Positions 12,344 to 25,743 are shown, numbered from the stretch's first letter. The stretch: 64,000 nt of DNA from Ephemerocybe angulata (GCA_013368325.1 JAACJK010000057.1:1426001-1490000); one strand, 5' to 3'. Numbers and translations: made by a program. Notes: generated from the sequence alone by a model not told the origin.

Positions 12344-13290
12344 TCAGGCTTTCACAGCATGCGAGATGACTTTTGAGAGCTCTGAATACGGGTGTCAGGA
12401 TGAATGGTCTCCAGGATTCGAGAGGGAGTGGCTTACGAGGAAGCTTGATCGCTTCTTGCACAACAGTGGCCTCGATCTGGTTGTCCGGGTTGGGGGGAAC
12501 GGTGATAGTGCCATTCGACGAGTCGATAGTCCAGCCAAGTCCCTTGACATACGATGTCAAGTCGTTGCCTGTAGTGAGGAGGTCAGTACAACGCACAAAC
12601 GGACGAAAACGGACGAATGGAGTTTGACGCCTACCAGAGAGGTTAAGGTACGATCCTAACCGCTCGGACGTGATGTGGGTGAAAGTCGCCTTGACCGCGC
12701 GGATGGCAACCTGGCGGATAGCGTTTTCGAAACCAGCAACCTCGACGGTGTAGTTATCGCGGAGGTTTTCAAATTCCTCAGACTGGAACGTAGCCCAGAA
12801 TGCAGGGAACCGGCATCTGAAGAGGAGGCTCTGGAGAGTCTTGAGTTGCGGGAGGGTGGAAGGAAGGGGATCGGGCTCGTCGAGGGTGCTGGGGTGTGTC
12901 CGTTCGTCGAGGAGAGAGATGCAGAGGTTGAAATCGGGGAGAGGGGAGGCGGCAAGCGCCTTGATGAGGATGTTGATCACAACGTCGGGGTTGTACAGGT
13001 CGGGGTTGAACTGGTACCTGTGAACGGTGTTAGTGGACGTCCAGGTCTCATTGGGGCGCATTTACAGCTTGAGGATGGCCAAGTTGGCGAGGAGGTCATA
13101 CTCCTCGCTGCGGATCTGGTGGTAGAGGTAGTCCTCGAGGATGCTGACGTTCGAGGGGTTGTATCGGTCTATCCGAGATAAAAATTGAGAAGATATTCAG
13201 GTGTAGATACGGGGATTGCGCACCAACGCCAGAGACGAGATCCTCGATGGGCTCCGGGCGAGTCGAGGGCTTAATCCATGTCGCGGCCAT
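12344..13290 (-). CDS. eIF3k: Eukaryotic translation initiation factor 3 subunit K
   Basis: Five exons (13224-13290, 13066-13168, 12635-13017, 12437-12568, 12344-12381 on the minus strand) give 240 aa, the usual eIF3k length. Diagnostic stretches are VDRYNPSNVSILEDYL, NLAILKLYQFNPDLYNPDVV and ALAASPLPDFNLCISLLDER, followed by the CSN8/PSMD8-type helical and winged-helix region. The protein is a non-essential peripheral subunit of the eIF3 complex on the 40S ribosome. The start (ATG at 13290) gives the short N-terminus typical of fungi. It diverges from the WDR5-like gene with only 116 bp between start codons. Confidence 0.93.
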
Positions 13291-13350
13291 TTTGTAGTCT
13301 GGAGAAGTACAAGATCAAGCAGAACAAGCTCCAGGCTTACTTTTTTCTGG

Positions 13351-13356
13351 CACGTG
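13351..13356. promoter_or_regulatory. E-box in the eIF3k/WDR5 divergent promoter
   Basis: CACGTG lies inside the 116-bp gap between the divergent start codons at 13290 and 13407. It is a plausible shared bHLH site; function is inferred from motif and position. Confidence 0.35.
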
Positions 13357-13406
13357 CTCCTGATATCGACGCGTCGCTCAATGTTCGCTGCTTGCTCCTC
13401 GACGCG

Positions 13407-14744
<1,338 letters not shown>

Positions 14745-14845
14745 GCGGGCTGTGGATGACGCCGATTGCTGTATAATATGTAGGCGCCTCGCTGTGTTGT
14801 ACTACGGAGTTCTGGAACTGTATCGCACCTGATGACAAAGCTTGA

Positions 14846-16238
<1,393 letters not shown>

Positions 16239-16523
16239 GCGGTTGTCCGCCTTCCTTGCGACGACGTGAGGGTTTCCGCCTTTTTTGACTTGCCCCTTCT
16301 TTCGCTGTACTACCTTCTTTAGCACTTTCACTGTACCTCTGCATCATATACACATCAACGAATATCACGATTACATGTTTCCGAACTTTTCTTGTCCAAA
16401 GTTGTATATCAGCATGGCAATGAGTTGATTTGGATGAACTGATATGCAGCAGCGATTTCAAGCTGAAGCGCTGAAGACCGAACATGCGAGCCAGCTAATT
16501 CAACTAGTTACTATTACTATGTA

Positions 16524-17657
16524 CTAGTCCGAGTCATCGTCATTATCGACTGTACTGCCTCCAGTAGCAGCAGCACGTTCTGCCACCCTCTTGCGTCTAC
16601 GTCGTCGCTTCTGTGCTTGGGTTTCCTGAGGATGTGTATCTGCGGCCGCCTCTCCATCTCCCATTACTTCATCACCGTCGTCGTCAGTTCGCTTTCGCTT
16701 CCCAAGGTTGGGCTCCTCTGTCTCTTGACTTGATGGTGGTCTGCCCTTGCCCTCGTCGGCAGGCTTTTCGGCCTTCTTCTTTGGAGGTTGCTCTTCGGTT
16801 TTTTTCTTCTTCACGCTGAGAGGATTTGGGCCCTTGGGTCCCTTTTTCTTGAACTTCTTCGCTTCCGGCTGGTCACCCTCGATGAGTGCCATTTCAGACG
16901 TTGAGGCGCCTAAGAGTTTTTGTTCGGCCTGCGCGAAAGGAGAGATATCAACCCCTGAACCTCCAGAGAGTAATGGAAGACATACCAGGGCCTTTTTACG
17001 CAGAGTAGCATCGCTTGGAGGTTCAAGGACCATGACTGCACGGTTTATGTGTACGAGGGGGACGCCTGGGATGGCTCGCAGCTTGTTGCGCAAGGGTTGA
17101 GACTGGGCTACGATAACATATCTGTGCTTGTTGCTATCGCCTTTAGATATGTTATGAGTACCTTCTTGTGGGTTGGGGCGGGGCAGTAAAGAGACGCACC
17201 AACAACATCTGCAAGACAGTCGTCCCCAGGGATCGCTTCTCGGTGGTTACACTTCCTTCTCTCGAACTGCTTCGCGAGGTCCACAGCACCCTGGGCTTCC
17301 TTTCCCTTGAGGTATAGTTCGGTGATACAGCATTGAGTGATCACTGCAAAACGGCTTTGCCGTTGTCGCCGTTAGAAATGGGCGTCTTTTTCAGCGTAGT
17401 GGGCAGGAAACGCTCACTCGGCTTCACTTCGCCTTGGAGGACTGTGCTGAGCTGTTTGACTAGGTCGAACTTTCCGTTGACGGCCATTACGCAGGTCTCT
17501 GAGTCAACTATGAGTGAGTTGAGAGTTGTTAGCTCAGGTCCTTGAGGTGGAAATATATGACGAGCGTACTGAGCATCTGGAAAGGCTGCCTGAACCCGAA
17601 GAAGTGGGAATAGAGGTGCATGAGCTTGCGGTATGCCTTGGCTCGCTTCTGTCTCAT
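16524..17657 (-). CDS. UTP23: rRNA-processing protein UTP23 (PIN-like, small-subunit processome)
   Basis: Five exons (17570-17657, 17418-17507, 17200-17343, 16986-17140, 16524-16928 on the minus strand) give 293 aa. The start MRQKRAKAYRKLM and the following FGFRQPF are the family hallmark. A PIN-like core follows (KFDLVKQLSTVLQGEVKPM, QCCITELY, DDCLADVVG, KHRYVIVAQSQPLR) with the Cys/His residues of the Utp23 zinc site. About 120 C-terminal residues are Lys/Arg/Glu-rich, typical of nucleolar proteins. Utp23 is required for early pre-18S rRNA processing. The PIN acidic residues appear degenerate, as known for Utp23 compared with Fcf1. It diverges from EMC7 with 158 bp between starts. Confidence 0.92.
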
Positions 17658-17815
17658 TTTAGATCGATGATGAGGTGTTTAGAGAGGGAAAAGAGTTGTC
17701 GGGGTAGTAGGACGGAGGAGAAACGCAGTCTCCATTTGCGGGTGATGGCATTTTGGTTTTGGATCATGATGTGCGCTGCCTGACTGCCTGATCGCGCAAC
17801 TAACACCTAACCGCC

Positions 17816-18853
17816 ATGGTCCTCCGCTCATTGAAGGGGTCCCTTTGCCTTCTGTTTCTTTGGTGAGCCTCCATAGTACTCCAAAAAGTATATCCTCATG
17901 CTGACAAGCATCATAGGTTTGCCACTACTATTGCGATAGATATCCACGGTCGCGTTGAGTGGAATGACGTGTGTTCAAGTGCGTTAATACTGTACATTGG
18001 CCGCTACCTCATGGATTTGATATCTGGCTCTCATAGATGCAACGGAACTAGGCCGTGCCAAAGCTATCCTAGACTCCGGTAGCGAATATGCAGGGTCTAT
18101 AACAGCGAGCGGCGACTTTACAATGTGCGTTAACCGCCTCCTCGTGCCCGCGAACCACCCTAACACTTCCGCGCTTTCTGTCTTCAGCTTCGACGTCCCC
18201 AGCGGCACTTACCTCCTCTCAATAATTACCCATGACTACACATTTGACAAAGTCAGCATTTCTTCACCCCCTAAGACTGGCCCCTAATATCGACCGTCAT
18301 AGCTCCGAATCGACGTCCACAACCCCGCCGATGCACAAACTGTGGAAGTACGGCCCTATATTGAGGGCACGCCTCTCCATCCCCCATCAACAGTGATACT
18401 CCCCTATCCCATCAAGGTTTCCGCGAAGGGAAAGTTCGCCTACTTCTCGCCGCCGGACTCCTTCAACTTGATTACTATGCTGTCCAACCCAATGACCATG
18501 ATGATGGTCTTTGGTGGAATTATGATGCTCGCGACGCCCTACATGATGGTGATGTCGACCTCCACCCTCCCTGCTCTCTTGTTACTGATGAATACTTGTC
18601 CCAGAAAAATCTCGACCCCGAAGCCTTGGAAGAAATGAAGAAAGAGCAAGCCAAAGTCGCAGGCGTCCAAAAGGCAATTGCGTCTGGGAACTTCAAGGGA
18701 GGGTACGACTAGCCGTTCATTTGTGCTTTACATTAAACTAACATAAGGTATAATAGGATATCCGCAATAATGGCTGCAGCTGATGAAGCCACGGCTGCTA
18801 CAGTTGCGAAGACGCCGCAGAAATCTGGCAAGTCCAAGAAGTCGAAGCGATAA
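17816..18853 (+). CDS. EMC7: ER membrane protein complex subunit 7
   Basis: Seven exons (17816-17862, 17917-17978, 18037-18124, 18188-18251, 18303-18548, 18605-18702, 18757-18853) give 233 aa. An N-terminal signal peptide (LCLLFLWFATTIAI) is followed by a beta-sandwich domain with IHGRVEWNDVCSN and FDVPSGTYLLSI. A C-terminal membrane helix contains LSNPMTMMMVFGGIMMLATP, then a cytosolic tail with EALEEMKKEQ and a basic end. This is the EMC7/SOP4 arrangement. The EMC inserts tail-anchored and multi-pass proteins into the ER membrane. Confidence 0.92.
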
Positions 18854-18957
18854 TACTCGCCTACATCGTCTGGGACCAACGATGTATGTACTTACTAACT
18901 ACTGGGATATACTACACACATGCGCTATCCTGATGCTCGAACCTGAAACCGAACCAG

Positions 18958-19960
18958 CTACCGAGGGACAGACCTCGTCGTCTCTAGGCAGTGCTCCCAG
19001 AAGATCTTTTTCTGCTCCTCTGTATAGTTGACGTTCCGAGGACCGACGCTGTTCGCCTTGGTGTCACGCTGATAAAATCCTTTCTCTCCGCTTAGCAGCC
19101 CATACACCATGTTCTCGGCACTGACTTCGACACGGATGAAGAAAGCCCAGGCCAAGGGTATGATGAGCGCGGCGAAGAATTTCCAGAGCCAGAAGTTGAA
19201 TGCTGCTGGCGAATTGGCTTCTGTGTCGACCATTCCAGGGTACATGTGAGTAAAGGCGATACCATGCTCTTTTTCGGCGTACATCTAAGTCAATGGTGCT
19301 GCTCAGGCGTGCTTCCAGGAGAGGGGTAAATCCACTCACAGACAACATGAGGTCACCGTAAACGACTCCCTGTATCAAGGGAACGACTCCCAGATAGTGG
19401 TTCTTCCTTCCGCCGAGGTCATTGAAGTCGATCTTCGGCCCTAGACCGTTCCCCAGCACAGAGAAGGCACCAGCAGCCTCTCCCGCATCCCTCGCAGCTC
19501 GAAGCCCTGGGAGCAGGTCGTTGATCGCTGCAAACTTCCAATAGTATCGCATGACGAGTTGCGAATCAATGCCTTCCTCCGTTTCGCGCTTCCGCCCCAA
19601 AGTGGCTTGTCCCGAAGTCATGATGATGTAGTTTATCTTGGGGAATATCTCGGAGATCTCCTCGGTTGCTTTGCGGAGGTTCTTCATCAGGGACAGGTCG
19701 CAGGAGACGAACTTGCGGACGTAGTCCTGGTCGTCGTCTCCGTCGCCTGTTGGGGGTAATGGTAATGAACTGAAGACATCGTCTGCTGCTGCTTTATTCC
19801 TCCCCACTATGATGATGTGGATGCGTCCCTGGAGTTGCTCGCCCAACCGTTTGGCCATGGCCTTGCCAATTCCTGAAGTACCACCAAAGACAACGACTGT
19901 GGGTGTGTAGGGAGGGCAGTAGGCATCGTTGGACGATTTAACAAGAGAGTAAGGAGGCAT
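18958..19960 (-). CDS. Atypical short-chain dehydrogenase/reductase lacking the YxxxK pair
   Basis: Two exons (19340-19960 and 18958-19284 on the minus strand) give 315 aa. The Rossmann signature is present (TVVVFGGTSGIGKAMAKRL), as is a HMYPGMVDTE segment typical of the SDR fold. The expected catalytic tetrad is not: where YxxxK should stand the sequence is YGDLM, and no canonical Tyr-Lys pair follows. A C-terminal hydrophobic segment (FFAALIIPLAWAFFI) suggests membrane association. Similar degenerate SDRs are common in mushrooms, often of unknown substrate. NAD(P) binding is likely; catalysis is doubtful. An 8-bp inverted repeat lies just upstream. Confidence 0.85.
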
Positions 19961-20978
19961 TTTATGTCGGGTTGTGGGGTGTCGTGATTCTTTTATCAAT
20001 GCTGGGATCACGACTTTATTTAAGTAGAAGACGGAAAGTTCGCGTTGACAGCTCGGCCTCGGCAGGAAACGACGCGTACGTCGCCCAATGTCGGCCTTTG
20101 TACTTAGAGCTTTCAAATTCTGGGTATATCAATGACACCGCAGTCCAACCGCAGTCTAGCAGCAAGCTGTACATGTTGCCGGTCATGTTAAGCGCCGGGA
20201 ATTCAGATCTTCAGATACCGCTGAGCGGCCTGGGGACTCCATGGATTCCAAGAGAATGAAACATTTCGGGTAGGTACGCAGAGCATCCGCTTCGACTTTT
20301 CCTACATAATTTATGCTGTGCACATCGTCCCTCAGCCCAACACGAGGGTATGTCCTAGGAGAGGAAATAGGCGTATCCAGTCTTGCTGCCCTGGTTCTCT
20401 TAGCAACACTGCCTGAGCGGTTCTTCAAGGTACCTTGGAGTAGGCCGGGCCCCAAGGTATTAGCCTGATTGTAATTTCCGATGGTGATGGATTCGAAGGC
20501 GAAAAGCATAAGGTCCTGCAGCAGGGCCATTGGTAGCAGGGCCGGTGCGCACGAGAACCTTGCCTTAAGGCTGTAGAATCGAGATTGAATATCTCCCCCC
20601 CTCATTCCTTACGAGAATAGTGCATGTGGGCCTCAACCGGTAGTTGATAGCTCGACTGCGCAGAGTGCATGAGAGACATAGTGTTCGACCGTTTGATTAC
20701 GCACCTCATACATAGAATATCCAAGGCTCAATGATTAGTATTCGGAGAGACAGTCGTAAAGGCTGGGGGTTCCGAAACCATTGAGCTTGCCGGCCCATCC
20801 GTTGGATAACGAAGGGCGTTACGGATCATCAGGTTTCTATGAGACCCCGTCAATAAGTTCGTCGTCGTCGTGTGCCTGAGCGTGATGAGGTTCACCTTCG
20901 TTTGAATTGAGCCAAGAGGGATCCAGCGGATTTCCTTTCCTCGTAAGGCGACGTTGACTCTGTCCTGTTACTCTTTGT
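19961..20978. other. Intergenic region between two minus-strand genes
   Basis: About 1 kb. Next to the SDR it holds an inverted repeat and an AT-rich TTTATTTAAG element. Further on, the 140-aa minus-strand frame at 20183-20605 has no motif or splice context. No gene supported. Confidence 0.5.
19981..20014. promoter_or_regulatory. Inverted repeat in the SDR promoter
   Basis: GTCGTGAT (19981-19988) is repeated inverted as ATCACGAC (20007-20014), 20 bp upstream of the SDR start codon and next to an AT-rich TATA-like patch. A dimeric-regulator site is possible; this is inference. Confidence 0.35.
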
Positions 20979-21341
20979 TCAGTTGGCCGTCGCACAACCC
21001 CATTGAACTGTTACTCGCCGGTCGTCTCTCAGAGCCTCGATAATGAACATTCTATCATCCTTGCCGTCCCCGTCCTCTGCAGACGCTACTGCAGCGCCAG
21101 GAGCATCCTCCACTTTGAGACCAGTCACGATGAGGTCCTCTGAAATGCTGTGAACAGTGGGCGCGGCTTCGTCATAGTTGAACACGAGGACGTGCTCGCC
21201 GGGATGCTGGGGCAGAAGGGCGAGCGGTGGGTCATCTGAGTAGTGGTACTGTATCGCTGGATGTCTCAAGTTGCTCGAGGACACAGGCTGTGATGCAGCC
21301 TGGTGAGCGACCAGGATGTAAACGGGCGGACGAGAAGCCAT
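20979..21341 (-). CDS. Small unknown protein, 120 aa
   Basis: A single exon from ATG 21341. The open frame extends further upstream, but this Met gives a clean start, ASRPPVYILVAHQAA, that I recall from short conserved basidiomycete proteins without known function. Residues 1-60 contain ordered segments (HPAIQYHYSDDPPLALLPQH and VLVFNYD). The C-terminal half contains FIIEALRDDRRVTVQ. No signal peptide, membrane span or catalytic motif is visible. A start at 21527 would add about 60 residues of unlikely composition. Confidence 0.65.
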   Translation of the reverse strand: MASRPPVYILVAHQAASQPVSSSNLRHPAIQYHYSDDPPLALLPQHPGEHVLVFNYDEAAPTVHSISEDLIVTGLKVEDAPGAAVASAEDGDGKDDRMFIIEALRDDRRVTVQWGCATAN

Positions 21342-21748
21342 TGTGGCGCGAATCTGATCCAGGGCGCGTCGGTTTATTATGGACGGCTCCAAATATAGAT
21401 CAATATGGATTGTGGCCCTCGACTTGCTTCTTGACCACAACCATCTGAACCGAGATATGCTCACCACGACCATGCGTGATACTCCTATGCCAAGACACAA
21501 TATCTTACCAAAATACTGGATATGCAAACGGAATGACAGTTTTCGAGCACCATAGCAACCTCGATCTTACTGCAGGTTTGGCTAGATCTCCAAGCTATAT
21601 AACCTCAATGGTTGTCATCTGCTGGCCTCAACTCCCTTTCCTAGCTTCTTGCTTCTTCCTTTGTGACAGTATCTCCCTGTCTTTCTCTCCTTTGATCCAT
21701 CACATTCTTTAATTCCTTCTTGGTCGCCCGTTGTGGGAGTTGCTGGTC
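21342..21748. other. Divergent promoter region before the CAP array
   Basis: No ORF of interest. It includes a TATATAA element at 21596-21602 and a long pyrimidine-rich leader reaching the first CAP start codon. Confidence 0.5.
21596..21602 (+). promoter_or_regulatory. TATA box of the first CAP gene
   Basis: TATATAA lies about 150 bp upstream of the start codon at 21749, followed by a C/T-rich leader. Confidence 0.45.
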
Positions 21749-23083
21749 ATGGCCCGTTTTGCAGTTATCCTGGCCGTTATCATCTCGGCAGCCACTTTTC
21801 AAGGCGCCGTCGCATCTCCTTCTTGCGCCTACAAGTACCGCGGAAAGGCTGAATGCATTCAGAAATGCAAGGAAAGCTGGGGGTGGACAGGAAGTCTTCG
21901 TGGTTCTAACCCCTGGGGTCCCGTTATTCAGAAGGTGTCGGCAGAGAGTAAACTAAAGGCAGAGACCTATATAGCTCAAGCCTGCGGTTCTAGGTGCGTA
22001 TGCATCTAGCATCCTCTATCTACTATTTCAATCTCACAAATGCATAGCGTTTCGACTACAGCGTCGAGTACATCTTCCTCTGTGCCCGTGGCTACTTCCT
22101 CCAGTACCGTGGCACAAACCACCACTGTAACCTCTAGTTCAGTAGTGACCTCTTCGACGACAAGCTCGACTCCCAAGGCTACTACTACTTCCTCCTCTTC
22201 CAAAACTACCTCCTCTTCTACCTCGGCATCGAGTGCCAATGTTGCCCCCACCTCCTCCTCCAAGGCTCCGGTCAGTTCTTCTTCGGTCCGCGTTGCAAGC
22301 AGCTCTTCTTCTCAGCCCTCGCCTACTACTACCACGACCAAGGTGACCTCGTCTACCACTACGAAAGTTACATCAACCGCCCCTCCCACTACAACATCTA
22401 GCCCCCCAACCGGGGGATCTGGATCCACGTCTGGTGGTGACATTCAAGCATACCTTGATGCTCACAACTCAGTTCGCAGGAATCACGGGGCAGCCGACTT
22501 GACTTGGAGTGATTCTCTGGCTGCTGCTGCACAGAAGTGGGCGAACAATTGCCAGTTCAAACATTCTGGAGGCTCCCTCGGCGCGTTTGGAGGTATGAAG
22601 TTATATCCCTGTCGCTACAATTCATTGTCCTGATATTGTCGTGCAGAGAATCTGTCTGCAGGCACTAACATGGATATTGCCGGTGCCGTCAAGCTGTGGG
22701 CAGACGAAGCCCGTGAGTATAAACTGGTGTTAATCCAATGTTATCGTCGTCTGACAACCTCTTGTTACGGCAGCGCAATACGACCCTTCCAACCCTCAAT
22801 TCTCTCACTTTACTCAGGTCGTGTGGAAGAGTACAACTCAGGTCGGCTGCGCCGTCCAGACTTGCACTGGTATCTTCGGAGTAAATATCTAAAGCTCAAA
22901 GCTCTTATCCTTCGGTGCTTACCATATCTCCTTCCCTTCAGGACACCCCTGCCAAATTCTTTGTCTGCGAATACAACCCCGCTGGAAATGTCGGAGGCCG
23001 TTTTGCGTGAGTCCTCAACCCCCATATTACGACTGTCGATAGTGACCGGTGTGCCATTTTCTAGCGAAAACGTTCAGGTCTAA
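21749..23083 (+). CDS. Secreted CAP/PR-1 protein with Cys-rich N-domain and Ser/Thr linker
   Basis: Six exons (21749-21993, 22048-22592, 22647-22712, 22774-22880, 22942-23006, 23065-23083) give 348 aa. A signal peptide is followed by a ~60-residue domain with CAYKYRGKAECIQKCKESWG. Next come about 120 residues almost entirely Ser/Thr/Pro/Val, probably O-glycosylated. The C-terminal CAP domain (about 215-348) has YLDAHNSVRRNHG, SHFTQVVWKSTTQVGCA, TCTGIFG and VCEYNPAGNVGG, with the conserved His and Cys residues. CAP (PRY/PR-1) proteins bind sterols and fatty acids outside the cell. It is first of three tandem paralogues. The function of the N-domain is unknown to me; a wall or carbohydrate attachment role is inference. 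Confidence 0.9.
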
Positions 23084-23669
23084 GCGCCGACTTATCTTTT
23101 TGAAGTTGATATTGACTGTCAACTTCGTGCCATTCTTTATTCTGCCTCTCCCTGATCTTCATTTTCCCTTTATTTTCGACTCTTCCGATTTCTCAGCTGT
23201 ATCAACCGAGGCATATCCGCGATATCCTCTGTGTAGAATGAAATAAAGTGTATACTCTTTCGAAGGCCTTACATTCGCCCTTCGAGGTAGCGCCCGAACG
23301 CGGTACCTCTCTGCCCTACACTGTCTTCCGACGTGATGTTGACAACATCTCCCCGCAGTATTCCCCCACAATTACCATTGCTCACCCTGCGGGCGCTCGG
23401 GACGACCGGGTTGAATGTAAACTTGAAATTGCTGAAAACCAGGTGTTCGCTTCCAGCCAACTTCCAGCATAACTTTTCGGCTGCAAAATGGCAGCGTAAC
23501 GGCAGCCTGCCCCGATACTTCAACTGCTTTGTTTCGGCTACCTAGCCTGTCGAACGGGTTTCGCATAGCATCCCGGACATCGCCTAGCATGCGCGACAGC
23601 AGGCATCGGCAGCGTGGTACGGGTGTGCAGGGCCAAAGAACTCGAGGCACTGGGTGCTAGTCCCTTCGA

Positions 23670-23677
23670 TTTAAAAG
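23670..23677 (+). promoter_or_regulatory. TATA-like box of the second CAP gene
   Basis: TTTAAAAG lies 75 bp before the start codon at 23752. Confidence 0.45.
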
Positions 23678-23751
23678 CCAACCCTTCTGCAATGCAGCAA
23701 AACCAACACCACTATCGACCTTTCCTGTGATCAACACTCCTGAAGCCGACC

Positions 23752-24483
23752 ATGCGTTTCTGTCTCATCTCTTTCGTAGTTTCTCTCTCCCTTGCGTTAA
23801 TTACGATCGAGGGGGTGCTCGGTGCCACGGCCGCGGAGAAGAAAGCCTATCTTGATGCCCACAATGCGGTCCGCAGAAAGCACAAAGCCAACGACCTCAA
23901 GTGGAGCGACAAGTTGGGGAATGCAGCCCAGACGTGGGCGAACAAGTGCCAGTGGAAGCACTCCAACGGGGCAGTCGGCAAATGGGGAGGTTAGTCCTTC
24001 ACCCGGTTTAGAGCTTTCCCTCAAGATAGCCTAGATGGCTGCACTGTTATTCAGAGAACTTGGCTGCCGGGACCAACCTAGATATCAACGGTGCTATTAA
24101 GATGTGGGCGGATGAAGCTTGTGAGTCTGGGTTATCATGCTCAGTATGTATGGTGTATTAATGTCTGCATTTCAGCGCAGTACAATCCAAAGAACCCCGA
24201 GTACTCCCACTTTACTCAAGTCGTGTGGAAAAAGACGACCCATGTTGGATGTGCGGTAAGGACCTGTAATGGTTTCTTCGGCGGTGTAGGCCTTTCATCA
24301 CGAAAAGATGCGGAAAAGTCAGCTGAACGGGCTCGTTTAGAAAGCGCCGGTAAAGATGTACGTCTGCGAGTACAACCCTCCTGGAAACGTCGCAGGCCAG
24401 TTTGGGTAAGAGGTCTCCGTATTTCCGACGAGTACGCTGAAGCCTGATCCATCCCGGCTCACAGACAAAATGTGTCCAAGTGA
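23752..24483 (+). CDS. Secreted CAP/PR-1 family protein (second copy)
   Basis: Five exons (23752-23989, 24055-24120, 24176-24285, 24341-24405, 24465-24483) give 165 aa: a signal peptide (FCLISFVVSLSLALI) directly followed by the CAP domain, without the linker of the first copy. Motifs are YLDAHNAVRRKHKANDLKW, SHFTQVVWKKTTHVGCA, TCNGFFGG and YVCEYNPPGNVAGQFG, ending QNVSK. All four introns match positions and phases in the CAP part of the first gene. Probably an extracellular lipid-binding protein. The third splice donor was chosen because only GGT|GTAGG restores the conserved CEYNPPGN block. Confidence 0.9.
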
Positions 24484-25065
24484 TACAACTTTGCATATGT
24501 TCAAATGACGTTTTGCGTGGAGATGTAGTCATCTGGTATGTCACAAACTGTATTTACTGTCCATGTCTCGACCTCCACCACATGGTCAATTACTCGCCTA
24601 CTCCTCATTCTTAATCCCAGACACCTGTTCTAGAGGGTCTCGTGAGGAGCCGACGCGAGGCTTATGTGCGCTATTAAGCAACAATTGTGATGGATTAACG
24701 TATAATCGTCAATGGTCCAGATGGTAGACTGTGGAAAGACAGATATAATCGCGAGTTTCTGTTCAGAGGGATCAGCTTCTTGACCTTTGTCACGCAATGG
24801 AGAACCCGTCTAGGTAATCCCTATCCCAATCCAGCTGATCTGGGTCCCCTCCAGTGTATCTCTTGAATTCCAGGCATCTCGCGCCAAGGCATGGTTCGTG
24901 AAGCAAGGATCATACGTCAGCATCGGAATGTGGGTTGCTAGATTGCAGCTAGAAGGCTATGTCCCAGCCCAGTGCCTCGAGAGTAGGATAAAAGGCCAGC
25001 ATCAGGAAGTATGCACCCCAGTTCTCTCCCGAGGCATTATCAGTAATATCCGCTCTACGACTACT
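24484..25065. other. Spacer between second and third CAP genes
   Basis: No ORF supported. It ends with the promoter of the third CAP gene, including ATAAAAGG at 24988-24995. Confidence 0.5.
24987..24995 (+). promoter_or_regulatory. TATA-like box of the third CAP gene
   Basis: GATAAAAGG lies 71 bp before the start codon at 25066, nearly the same spacing as in the second CAP gene. Confidence 0.45.
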
Positions 25066-25743
25066 ATGGCACCCTTCCTCGCTCAGATTCTTGTCGCCTT
25101 CGCCGCAGCTGCCACGATGCTGGGCGCAAGCGCTGCTCCCACTCCCAGCGACATCCAGTCCTACCTCGACGGCCATAATGTCATCCGACGCACCCATGGC
25201 GCGGTTGATCTCGTCTGGGATCAGACCTTGTCTGACGCTGCTCAGCGATGGGTGAACAACTGCAGGTTTGAGCACTCGGGTGGCTCGGTTGGTCCTTACG
25301 GAGGTCAGTGTTGTCTTCACGATACAATGAGCATGGTCACCCATGTGTTACCAAACATAACCAGAGAATCTCGCCGCCGGATCTGGAAGCTTTGGTATCC
25401 GTGCTGCCATCAAGTTGTGGACGGATGAAGCCTGTGAGTCTACCTCTAGCTTGCTAATCTCACAGGGCATAGTACTAACCGAACTCAGCACAATATAACC
25501 CATCCAATCCTGTCCCATCGCACTTTACCCAGGTTGTGTGGAAGAGCACGAATAAAGTCGGATGCGCCGTGCAGACATGCACTGGCATCTTCCCCAACAA
25601 TGTTGTTGCACAGTTCTACGCTTGCGAGTACAGCCCACCTGGGAATGTGATCGGCCAGTTCCCGTAAGTATCATGCTCCCAATTTTCAAAACTCTGGTTA
25701 GAATCTGATTCATGGCTCTCTCAGACAAAACGTTCAAGTTTAG
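25066..25743 (+). CDS. Secreted CAP/PR-1 family protein (third copy)
   Basis: Four exons (25066-25303, 25365-25433, 25489-25663, 25725-25743) give 166 aa. The signal peptide (AQILVAFAAAATMLGASAA) leads straight into the CAP domain: YLDGHNVIRRTHG, SHFTQVVWKSTNKVGCA, TCTGIFP, ACEYSPPGNVIG, ending PQNVQV. Three introns share position and phase with the other two copies, but the intron after TCTGIFG/FFGG is absent and the coding sequence runs straight through. Probably extracellular and sterol- or lipid-binding by family. Confidence 0.91.

Noticed and set aside
12318..13061. 247-aa minus frame as a single-exon eIF3k
   Set aside because: It includes three unspliced introns and the wrong ends; the five-exon model matches eIF3k length and sequence.
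19064..20116. 350-aa minus-strand frame covering the SDR
   Set aside because: It reads through the intron at 19285-19339 and shifts out of the conserved C-terminal frame; the spliced model restores the family sequence.
20183..20605. 140-aa minus-strand frame
   Set aside because: No recognisable features; competing frames on both strands.
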